Assembly: GCA_046758005.1 (NCBI GenBank)
Contig: JBHHZJ010000034.1
Location: 1 to 30,066, forward strand
Direction of reading: 5' to 3'
DNA from: JBHHZJ01 sp046758005
Lineage (GTDB): Bacteria > Pseudomonadota > Alphaproteobacteria > Kiloniellales > J153
Length of the DNA: 30,066 nucleotides
Shown piece after piece: positions 23,501-29,468 of this stretch. Position 1 is the stretch's first letter. Each line of letters opens with the position of its first letter. A model generated the notes under the pieces. It was not told the origin of the DNA. It searched no databases and saw only the letters and a program-made list of their open reading frames with translations. A program made the position numbers and the translations under genes.

Positions 23501-23652
23501 TGCTGGGCAGCAACCCGGACGTCCTCGACGGCCATCCGTTCCGCTTCAACATCAACCTGGAAGGCGATCCGGGCCAGTTGATCGCGGCGCTGCGCGAGGC
23601 CTACCGGTTGTCCGACAGCATGATCCGGCGGCTGTGGATGCCGGGACGCTGA
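20503..23652 (+). CDS. ydbH: YdbH-family AsmA-like lipid-transport protein
   Basis: A 1049-residue protein anchored in the inner membrane by one N-terminal helix (residues 5-26), the rest predicted to be a long repetitive beta structure in the periplasm. Repeated short strands rich in alternating hydrophobic residues suit the elongated groove of AsmA-like proteins. The C-terminal part from about residue 880 (VVDPSSDRQDLTLEVEALDL, to GSNPDVLDGHPFRFNINLEGD within 1006-1027) matches the YdbH domain. In E. coli YdbH acts redundantly with TamB and YhdP in moving phospholipids to the outer membrane and works with YnbE. The two downstream genes are exactly those partners, which supports the call. 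The ATG at 20503 lies after the palindromic element; the ribosome binding site is weak. Confidence 0.85.
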   Translation: MARRVAILLIAGLGLLSAALAGVFAFRAPLLEAVLKEGLRARGVPAADLTVRDIGLHGARLVGLRLGARGELGARSIRVAYSAAGLFAGRLDAVAVDGLSLTLDLTGAGPPLGSLQPLIAGGGRGAAPGIPPVTVSGGHVYATTPLGTVGASVEGAVRSGSGGALAASLAFDAEGEPGRARGTLDATGAPGGEISGTLIVEDGALALPGAQVRGLAGRVTFALRAGLPERVEAAFSLGEVAVPGAAFEDASLTLRASRSRLDLTADLRTADGTLTASARAALDDYLGRPDARIEAHAEVGAGAVLWPLLALPAPSRGRATLDLNAEGRLPPVRDLAGWQLADLAGPQEDRLTARLSVGLTDVSYQGRVEGLSGALEADGVLEGGAREVMLAADGRLEATRLAPKWLQSVGVPADLAALVKDGAALSTPAQGPTALRLRIASGEAGADLSLQGAVHLSARSGAGAEAVVDGSLSLDRRGALTALRFGHIRFTARDLPLTAAEIAKVEVTGTLGGTRDRLDGEADLVVDLAGLRLGGARTGAASLALPIAVRIGEDALSATLRAPGKVAVRALAFGRALASEAPLSAAITEAELRTRRGEAKRPSFEYVLTLAPDIVRVTYRGEDGESVGIEGQVERLRLTGAAAPSAGRWGRAEIVNARLALPAYKVTVEGVGATIVMDAENALVVSVDSGAIRDLDDPPRFAPVDLRGEVRRAGPTVQFAAEATDPAGVALLAVTGRHRTAGGQGEVQITLGPLAFSPGGLQPATLFPILGDLRAVAGTARAGARLAWAPGETVGEADLALDDLSFDSDAALVEGLSLDLHLDRLFPPRSPPRQRLSVRRIDPGVPLSDLSVLFQVRPGDPPRLAIATAETFLSGGRFLVRDVVVDPSSDRQDLTLEVEALDLAEVFRLLNVKGLSGEGRLSGAIPIAAAGGNVRIENGRLAATGPGLVRFRSAYAKQILAGAGESADLMLRALENFHYDELTLTIDKPPEAGARLRLVMLGSNPDVLDGHPFRFNINLEGDPGQLIAALREAYRLSDSMIRRLWMPGR

Positions 23653-23775
23653 CGCGCGTATAAACGGGGGAGCGCGCGATTCGCGAAACATCGCTTGTCA
23701 CGACACCGCACTTTCGCGCAGCATGGCTCGCTTGCGGAAAGTGGCCGGTCCGGCCGAAGCGAAAGGATACCTGTC

Positions 23776-23988
23776 TTGAGCCAGAGACCCGCGTCCCGGA
23801 AAACGGCCCCGTGGCTGCTCGCGCTTCTGGCCGGCGGCGTGATCGCCGGCTGTCAGCCGACGGTGAAGGTCGAGCCCCCCAGCGAGCCGATCACGATCAA
23901 CCTCAACATCAAGCTCGAGGCCGATGTGCGCGTGAAGCTCGAGGAGCAGGCCAAGGAGGACATCGAAGCCAATCCGGACGTTTTCTGA
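23776..23988 (+). CDS. ynbE: YnbE-like small lipoprotein, TTG start
   Basis: A 70-residue outer-membrane lipoprotein. A basic start (SQRPASRK) and hydrophobic segment (12-24) lead to the lipobox IAGC, with Cys26 as the lipid-modified residue. The mature part PTVKVEPPSEPITINLNIKLEADVRV matches YnbE, whose beta strand is thought to extend the groove of YdbH at the outer membrane. The TTG at 23776 is chosen because AAGGA lies eight bases upstream and the lipoprotein signal then has normal length; an open frame back to 23695 would add 27 unlikely residues. It lies 123 bases after ydbH; its stop precedes the YdbL-like start by 53 bases. Confidence 0.85.
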   Translation: MSQRPASRKTAPWLLALLAGGVIAGCQPTVKVEPPSEPITINLNIKLEADVRVKLEEQAKEDIEANPDVF

Positions 23989-24041
23989 TGATTTGCTCCG
24001 CCGTCCGCGCGCCGGACCGCAATGCCCGAGGGAGAGTCACG

Positions 24042-24380
24042 ATGCCTAGGGGATATCGTTCCCGTCTCGTCAATTTGCTCGCCGCGTTCGTGATCGTCGC
24101 GCTGGCCGCCGCGCCGGCCGCGGCGCAATCCTTGGACGCGCTGCGCGCCTCGGGCGCCGTCGGCGAGCGCTTCGACGGCTACGCGGTCGCGCGCGACGCG
24201 AGCGCGGCCGCCGTGGTCAATCAGATCAACGCCAAACGCAAACAGGTCTATACCCAGCGCGCGGCGAGCCAGGGGGTGCCCGTCGACCAGGTGGGCCGCG
24301 TCTACGCCCAACAGATCCTGCAGAAGGCCCCGCCGGGCACATACTTCCAAAAACCCGACGGAAGCTGGGTGCGGAAATAG
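24042..24380 (+). CDS. ydbL: YdbL-like periplasmic protein (DUF1318)
   Basis: A 112-residue periplasmic protein. The signal peptide covers residues 1-27, with cleavage after APAAA (before QSLDAL). The mature part fits DUF1318/YdbL: LDALRASGAVGERFDGYAV, then VNQINAKRKQVYTQRA, GVPVDQVGRVYAQQI and the ending GTYFQKPDGSWVRK. In E. coli YdbL is encoded with YdbH and YnbE and is proposed to regulate YnbE assembly. The ATG at 24042 is preferred (GAGGGAGA upstream, proper signal peptide); an ATG at 23988 overlapping the ynbE stop would add 18 residues before it. Last gene of the ydbH-ynbE-ydbL cluster. Confidence 0.86.
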   Translation: MPRGYRSRLVNLLAAFVIVALAAAPAAAQSLDALRASGAVGERFDGYAVARDASAAAVVNQINAKRKQVYTQRAASQGVPVDQVGRVYAQQILQKAPPGTYFQKPDGSWVRK

Positions 24381-24442
24381 CCGCGGCAGAGCGGCAGCCG
24401 GCCGCGCCCCCGCCTCCTCCCGCGCCCGAGGCCTTGGCCGCG

Positions 24443-24470
24443 TTGCGTTCCGGGACAAAGCCCCTATAGT
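24443..24470 (+). promoter_or_regulatory. Candidate sigma-70-type promoter of the coxDE operon
   Basis: TTGCGT (24443-24448) and TATAGT (24465-24470) are spaced by 16 bases; the -10 matches in five of six positions. A start near 24477 would place a hairpin at the very 5' end of the mRNA. This gives the maturation genes a promoter separate from the ydbH cluster. Confidence 0.5.
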
Positions 24471-24475
24471 CTGCC

Positions 24476-24497
24476 CCGGCCCGCGCGTGCGGGCCGG
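24476..24497 (+). promoter_or_regulatory. 5'-terminal stem-loop in the coxD leader
   Basis: A perfect 9-bp stem, CCGGCCCGC/GCGGGCCGG, closes a 4-base loop. With the predicted start near 24477 it would form the 5' end of the transcript, a placement known to protect mRNAs from decay. The ATG of coxD follows 20 bases later. Confidence 0.5.
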
Positions 24498-24517
24498 AGA
24501 GGACGAAACACCGCCGC

Positions 24518-25444
24518 ATGAACGCCGTACACGCGCCGCCGACATCCCCGGACGAGGCCCTGGAGCTGCTCGACTCCGGCCGCTACGTGGCCGACCGGAG
24601 CCTGGCCACGGTGCTCTACCTTTCGCTCAAGCTTGGCCGGCCGCTGTTCCTCGAGGGCGAGGCCGGCGTCGGCAAGACCGAGATCGGCAAGGTGCTGGCC
24701 GAGGTGCTGGGCCGGCGCCTGCTGCGCCTGCAGTGCTACGAGGGCCTGGACGCGAGCGCGGCGGTCTACGAATGGAACTATCCGAGGCAGATGGTCGAGA
24801 TCCGCATCGCCGAGGCGGCCGGCGACCGCGACCGGGAGACCCTGGCCACGGATATCTTCGACGCCCGCTTCCTGATCGAGCGCCCCCTGCTCCAGGCCCT
24901 CAAGCCGGGGCTGGAAGGGCCGCCGGTGCTGCTGATCGACGAGCTCGACCGCAGCGACGAGCCCTTCGAGGCCTACCTGCTGGAGGTCCTGTCCGACTAC
25001 CAGGTCACCATTCCCGAGCTCGGCACGATCAAGGCGCCGGCGCCGCCGGTCGTGGTCATCACCTCCAACCGCACGCGCGAAATCCACGACGCGCTCAAGC
25101 GGCGCTGCTTCTACCATTGGCTCGACTACCCGAGCGCCGAGCGCGAGCTCGAGATCCTGCGCGTCAAGGCGCCGGGCGCGCCGGGGGCGCTGGCGCGCGA
25201 GGTCGTCGCCTTCGTGCAGGAGCTGCGCAAGATGGACCTGTTCAAGCTGCCCGGCATCGCCGAGACCATCGACTGGGCCGACGCGCTGACCCAACTGGAC
25301 AAGATCGCGCTCGACCCCGAGACGGTGGACAACACGCTCGGCGTGCTGCTCAAGTACCAGGACGACATCGCCCGCGTGCAGGGCAGCGAGGCGGCCCACA
25401 TCCTCCAGGAGGTCAAGCGCGCCGCGACCGCCGCGGGGGCGTAG
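24518..25444 (+). CDS. coxD: MoxR-family AAA+ ATPase (CoxD-like)
   Basis: Cytosolic AAA+ ATPase of 308 residues. Walker A GEAGVGKTE (47-55), Walker B VLLIDELD (137-144), sensor region VVITSNRTREIHDALKRRC (179-197) and a C-terminal helical lid. MoxR ATPases work as chaperones with VWA-domain partners; in the Oligotropha cox cluster CoxD pairs with CoxE in finishing the metal centre of the enzyme. The next gene is a CoxE-type VWA protein, 32 bases away. It would mature the hydroxylase encoded 4 kb upstream. Since this CoxL lacks the copper-binding cysteine, the CuMoS-assembly role described in Oligotropha cannot apply unchanged; sulfuration of the molybdenum is one remaining possibility. Confidence 0.9.
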   Translation: MNAVHAPPTSPDEALELLDSGRYVADRSLATVLYLSLKLGRPLFLEGEAGVGKTEIGKVLAEVLGRRLLRLQCYEGLDASAAVYEWNYPRQMVEIRIAEAAGDRDRETLATDIFDARFLIERPLLQALKPGLEGPPVLLIDELDRSDEPFEAYLLEVLSDYQVTIPELGTIKAPAPPVVVITSNRTREIHDALKRRCFYHWLDYPSAERELEILRVKAPGAPGALAREVVAFVQELRKMDLFKLPGIAETIDWADALTQLDKIALDPETVDNTLGVLLKYQDDIARVQGSEAAHILQEVKRAATAAGA

Positions 25445-25476
25445 TACCTCTACTCTTCCTATATGATGAACACCGC

Positions 25477-26760
25477 ATGTTGACGACCGAGCCACCGGCG
25501 GGCCCAGCGCCCATCCTGCCCATGGCCGACGCGCCGCTCGAAAGCGGCCGCCTGGCCGAGAACATCATGCACTTCGGGCGCACCCTGCGCGCCGCCGGCC
25601 TGCCGGTCGGGCCGGGCAAGATGCTGGCCGCGATCCGCGCCGTCGAGGCGGTGGGCATTCGCCGGCGCGACGATTTCTACTGGGCGCTGCACGCCGTCTT
25701 CGTCAACCGCCGCGACCAGCAGGAGCTGTTCGACCAGGCCTTCCACGTGTTCTGGCGCAACCCGCAGATCCTGGAGCGGATGATGGGCCTGCTGCTGCCC
25801 GACGTGCGGCCCATGGCCGGACAGAGGACGGAGGACGCCATGGAGCTCAGCCGGCGCCTGGCCGATGCGCTGCGCGCCGGCCATCCCGGCGGCGAGGAGC
25901 CCCGGCGCGAGCGCGACGAGGACGAGATCGAGATCGACGCGGCGCTGACCTTCTCGCCCAAGGAGGTGCTGCACGCCATGGACTTCGAGAAGATGTCGGC
26001 CGAGGAAGTGACCCGCGCCAAGGCGGCGATCGCGGCCATGCGCCTGCCGATCCTGGAGGTGCCGACCCGGCGCTTCCGGGCCGCCCCGGCCGGCCGGCGG
26101 GCCGACCTGCGCGCGACCATGCGTGCGGCCCTGCGCTCGGGCGGCGACACCATACCGTTGCGCTGGAAGAAGAGGCGCCGGCGCCACCCGCCGCTGGTGG
26201 TGATCTGCGACATCTCCGGCTCCATGAGCCGCTATTCGCGCATGCTGCTGCACTTCATGCACGCGATCACGAACGACCGCGACCGGGTCCACACCTTCGT
26301 CTTCGGTACGCGGCTGACCAACATCACCCGCTACCTGCGCCACAAGGACGTGGACGTGGCGCTCGAGAAGGTCGCGGCGGCGGTCGTCGACTGGTCGGGC
26401 GGCACGCGCATCGGCGCCTGCCTGCACGACTTCAACGTCGATTGGTCGCGCCGCGTGCTCGGCCAGGGCGCAGTCGTGCTGTTCATCTCCGACGGGCTCG
26501 ACCGCGACAACGCCGACCGCCTCGGCGCCGAGATCGAGCGCCTGCACAAGTCGTGCCGCTGGCTGATCTGGCTCAACCCGCTCTTGCGCTACGAGGGCTA
26601 CGAGCCAAAATCTTTGGGAGCCCAGGTGATCATGCCGCATGTGGACGACTTCCGCACCGTGCACAACCTCGAGAGCCTGGCCGAGCTGACCGGCGTCCTG
26701 AGCCGGCCGGTCGCGCGCCGCCAGGAAGGGGTCAGCGAATGGCTGGAGGCGATGCCATGA
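25477..26760 (+). CDS. coxE: VWA-domain protein (CoxE-like)
   Basis: A 427-residue cytosolic protein of the VWA/CoxE family. The N-terminal part (about 20-200) carries the CoxE-type pattern ENIMHFGRTLRAAGLPVGPG and FYWALHAVFVNRRDQQELFD. A VWA domain starts near residue 239, with an intact metal-ion-dependent adhesion motif DISGSMS (245-251). The C-terminal section contains FISDGLDRDN and WLNPLLRYEGYEP, found in this family. MoxR and CoxE proteins act as pairs in enzyme maturation. The ATG at 25477 is chosen because the frame upstream belongs to coxD coding sequence in another frame; its ribosome binding site is weak. It overlaps the next gene by ATGA. Confidence 0.9.
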   Translation: MLTTEPPAGPAPILPMADAPLESGRLAENIMHFGRTLRAAGLPVGPGKMLAAIRAVEAVGIRRRDDFYWALHAVFVNRRDQQELFDQAFHVFWRNPQILERMMGLLLPDVRPMAGQRTEDAMELSRRLADALRAGHPGGEEPRRERDEDEIEIDAALTFSPKEVLHAMDFEKMSAEEVTRAKAAIAAMRLPILEVPTRRFRAAPAGRRADLRATMRAALRSGGDTIPLRWKKRRRRHPPLVVICDISGSMSRYSRMLLHFMHAITNDRDRVHTFVFGTRLTNITRYLRHKDVDVALEKVAAAVVDWSGGTRIGACLHDFNVDWSRRVLGQGAVVLFISDGLDRDNADRLGAEIERLHKSCRWLIWLNPLLRYEGYEPKSLGAQVIMPHVDDFRTVHNLESLAELTGVLSRPVARRQEGVSEWLEAMP

Positions 26761-27083
26761 GCGCGCGCAAGAGCGAGGATGTCCTGGACGGGGCCGCCGG
26801 TTGGCGCGACGAGGGGCGCCGGGTGGCGCTCGCCACCGTGGTCGCCACTTGGGGCTCCTCGCCGCGCCCGGTGGGCAGCCAGCTCGCGGTCGACGAGCGG
26901 GGCAACATGATCGGCTCGGTCTCCGGCGGGTGCATCGAGGGCGCGGTGGTCCACGAGGCCCGCGAGGTCATGGAAACCGGCGCCCCCAAGCTGCTCGAGT
27001 ATGGGGTCACCGACGAGGCGGCGTGGGAGGTGGGCCTGGCCTGCGGCGGAACCGTGCGGGTCTTCGTCGAGCGCCTGGAGTAG
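26757..27083 (+). CDS. XdhC/CoxI-family protein, N-terminal domain only
   Basis: A 108-residue protein equal to the N-terminal domain of XdhC. The conserved pieces are ATVVATWGSSPRPVGSQLAV, GSVSGGCIEGAV with Cys59, and LACGGTV with Cys96. XdhC-type proteins bind molybdenum cofactor, protect it, and help deliver the sulfurated form to the hydroxylase. Usual XdhC joins this domain to a Rossmann domain in one chain; here the Rossmann part is the separate next gene, 10 bases on. Start overlaps the coxE stop (ATGA). The frame ends with a clean stop, and this two-gene layout is known near cox genes, so I do not read it as a frameshift. Confidence 0.88.
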   Translation: MSARKSEDVLDGAAGWRDEGRRVALATVVATWGSSPRPVGSQLAVDERGNMIGSVSGGCIEGAVVHEAREVMETGAPKLLEYGVTDEAAWEVGLACGGTVRVFVERLE

Positions 27084-27093
27084 CGCCGGGGTC

Positions 27094-27810
27094 ATGAAGC
27101 GCGCGATCCTGAAGGCCCTGCGGGCGGCGCGGGCCGCCAAGCGCCCGGTCGCCCTGGTCACCAACCTGGAGAGCGGCCGCCAGGGCTTGCTCGACGGCGG
27201 GGCGGTCACCGGGGACCTGACCCTGGGCGGTCCCGTGCTCCGGCAGGTCGAACGCGCGCTCGCCGAGGATCGCAGCGGCGCCCTGGAGGGCACGAGCCTC
27301 TTCGTCCACGTGTTCAACCCGCCGCTGCGCATGATCGTGGTCGGCGCGGTGCACATCGCCCAGGCGCTCGTGCCCATGGCCGCGCTGGCCGGCTACGACG
27401 TCATCGTGGTCGATCCGCGCCGGGCCTGGGCGAGCGGCGCGCGTTTCCCGGACGTGAAGCCGTTGACCGACTGGCCGGACGAGGCCATGCAGGCGCTCGC
27501 GCCCGATCGGCGCACGGCCGTCGTGACCCTCACCCACGACCCGAAGCTGGACGACCCGGCGCTCGCCGAGGCGCTCAGGTCGCCGGCGTTCTACATCGGC
27601 GCGCTGGGCAGCACGCGCACTCACGCCAAACGCCTGGCCCGGCTGCGCGAACTCGGTTTCGGCGAGGACGATCTGGCGCGCGTCCACGGACCCATCGGCC
27701 TGGCCATCGGCGCCAAGAGCCCGGCCGAGATCGCACTCTCGATCCTTGCGCAGGCGACACAGGTGCTTCACGGCGCCCCGTCGCTCGTCCGCGCCGAGGC
27801 CGCGCAATGA
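27094..27810 (+). CDS. XdhC-family protein, Rossmann-domain part (CoxF-like)
   Basis: A 238-residue protein carrying the XdhC C-terminal domain. After an N-terminal stretch (1-75, including LVTNLESGRQGLL), the nucleotide-binding pattern IVVGAVHIAQAL (81-92) begins a Rossmann fold, followed by YDVIVVDPRRAWASGARFPD (101-120), TLTHDPKLDD and the family block FYIGALGSTRTHAKR (166-180) and GLAIGAKSPAEIALSI. It probably works with the preceding small XdhC domain in loading the molybdenum cofactor. The usual GxGxxG is GAVHIA, as in the cox-linked branch. It overlaps the next gene by four bases. Confidence 0.9.
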   Translation: MKRAILKALRAARAAKRPVALVTNLESGRQGLLDGGAVTGDLTLGGPVLRQVERALAEDRSGALEGTSLFVHVFNPPLRMIVVGAVHIAQALVPMAALAGYDVIVVDPRRAWASGARFPDVKPLTDWPDEAMQALAPDRRTAVVTLTHDPKLDDPALAEALRSPAFYIGALGSTRTHAKRLARLRELGFGEDDLARVHGPIGLAIGAKSPAEIALSILAQATQVLHGAPSLVRAEAAQ

Positions 27811-29453
27811 TCTTCGGGCCGACGCCGCTCGATGAGGCCGAGGGCGCGATCCTCGCCCACTCGCTGAACGCAGGGTCCGTGCGCTTCAAGAAGGGGCGCA
27901 CGCTCTCGTCCGAGGACGTGGCCGCGCTGCGCCGGGCCGGTGTCGAACACGTCGTGGCCGGGCGCCTGGAAGAGGGCGACGTGGCCGAGGACGCCGCCGC
28001 CGCCGCGCTCGCCGAGGCGATCCGGGGCGACGGCCTGAGCGCGACCGCCGCCTTCACCGGCCGCGCCAACCTGATCGTCGAGAGCCGCGGCGTCCTGGTC
28101 GTCGACCGCGAGCGCTTGGACGCGCTCAACCTAGTCGACGAGACGGTCACGGTCGCCACCCTGACTCCCTACGACCTGGTCGAGCCGCGCCAGATGGCCG
28201 CGACCGTGAAGGTGATTCCCTTCGCCGTGCCCGGCGCGATGTTGGAGCGCTGCCTCGCCGCCGCGCGCCGGGGCGACGGACCGCTGCTGCGGGTCGCGGC
28301 ACTGCGACCGCGCACCGTGGGGCTGGTGCAGACCACCCTGCGGGGCATGAAGGAGAGCCTCCTCGACAAGACGCGCCACGCGGTGGACGCACGCCTCGTC
28401 GCGCTCGACTGCCCAACCGTCGAGGAGTCGCGGTGCCGCCACGACGAGGCCGCGGTGGCCGATGCGATCCAGATGCTGCGGGGCCGCGGGTGCGCGATCG
28501 TGCTCGTCTCCGGGGCCTCGGCCATCGTCGACCGGCGCGACGTGGTCCCGGCCGGCATCGTGCGCGCGGGAGGCGCGATCGACCATTTCGGCATGCCCGT
28601 GGACCCGGGGAATCTGATCCTGCTCGCCCACGTCGAGGACACGCCGGTGCTCGGCCTGCCCGGCTGCGCCCGTTCGCCGAAGCCGAACGGTTTCGACTGG
28701 GTGCTGCAGCGGCTTATCGCGGACCTGCCGGTCGGCCCGCGCGACGTCATGCGCATGGGCGCGGGCGGCCTGCTCAAGGAGATCGCGGCCCGCCCCCTGC
28801 CCCGCGCCGAGGCGGTCGAGGCGCCCGCCGCAGGCGCGCCGCGCGCGCCGCGCGTCGCCGCCGTGGTGCTGGCCGCCGGCCAATCGCGCCGCATGGGGCG
28901 GGACAACAAGCTGCTCTGCGAGGTGGCCGGCAAGCCGATGGTGGTGCGCGCCGTCGAGCAGGCGTTCGCCGCCAAGGCGGACCCGGTCGTGGTGGTCACC
29001 GGGCACGAGCGGGAAAAGGTCGAGGCGGCACTCTCCGGCCTGGGCGTCGCCCGCGTGCACAACCCCGACTACGCCGCGGGCTTGAGCACCTCGCTGCACC
29101 GCGGTCTCGCCGCCCTGCCGCCGGACATCGACGGCGTCGTGATCTGCCTGGGCGACATGCCGCAGGTGACGGCCGCGGCGATCGACCGCCTGATCGCCGC
29201 GTTCAACCCGCTCGAGGGGCGCGCGATCTGCGTGCCCACGTGGCGCGGCAAGCGCGGCAACCCGGTCCTCTTCGCGCGCCGCTTCGTGCCCGAGATGCAA
29301 AGCATCGCCGGCGACATCGGCGCGCGGCACCTGCTCGGCGAGTATCCGGAGGTCGTCTGCGAGGTGGCGATGGACGACGTCGACTCCGGCGACGGAGTCC
29401 TGCTCGACGTGGACACGCCGGAGGCGCTGGCCGCCCTGCGCCCGGCGGGCTAA
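27807..29453 (+). CDS. Molybdopterin-binding / MocA-like cytidylyltransferase fusion
   Basis: A 548-residue two-domain cytosolic protein. Residues 1-335 resemble a molybdopterin-binding (MoeA/MogA-like) protein: FGPTPLDEAEGAILAHSL at the start, and VLVSGASAIVDRRDVVPAGI with PGNLILLAHVEDTPVLGLPGCARSPK. A proline/alanine linker (about 333-348) leads to a nucleotidyltransferase domain (349-548) with LAAGQSRRMG (about 355-364), NKLLCEVAGKPMV, GHEREKVEAAL, and GDMPQV. The second domain matches MocA/MobA enzymes, which attach CMP or GMP to molybdopterin; CMP is expected because CoxL-type enzymes use the cytosine dinucleotide. The fusion would bind and finish the cofactor for the nearby hydroxylase. 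The ATG overlaps the preceding stop. Confidence 0.9.
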   Translation: MIFGPTPLDEAEGAILAHSLNAGSVRFKKGRTLSSEDVAALRRAGVEHVVAGRLEEGDVAEDAAAAALAEAIRGDGLSATAAFTGRANLIVESRGVLVVDRERLDALNLVDETVTVATLTPYDLVEPRQMAATVKVIPFAVPGAMLERCLAAARRGDGPLLRVAALRPRTVGLVQTTLRGMKESLLDKTRHAVDARLVALDCPTVEESRCRHDEAAVADAIQMLRGRGCAIVLVSGASAIVDRRDVVPAGIVRAGGAIDHFGMPVDPGNLILLAHVEDTPVLGLPGCARSPKPNGFDWVLQRLIADLPVGPRDVMRMGAGGLLKEIAARPLPRAEAVEAPAAGAPRAPRVAAVVLAAGQSRRMGRDNKLLCEVAGKPMVVRAVEQAFAAKADPVVVVTGHEREKVEAALSGLGVARVHNPDYAAGLSTSLHRGLAALPPDIDGVVICLGDMPQVTAAAIDRLIAAFNPLEGRAICVPTWRGKRGNPVLFARRFVPEMQSIAGDIGARHLLGEYPEVVCEVAMDDVDSGDGVLLDVDTPEALAALRPAG

Positions 29454-29468
29454 TACCAAGTCGCGGGT

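Noticed and set aside
24487..25476. Extended N-terminus for the VWA protein overlapping coxD
   Set aside because: The open frame upstream of 25477 is a shifted frame of coxD and has arginine/glycine-rich composition unlike any CoxE.
26757..27810. Frameshift breaking a single xdhC gene
   Set aside because: Each part has its own start and stop, the spacing is 10 bases, and split XdhC pairs are known near cox genes.
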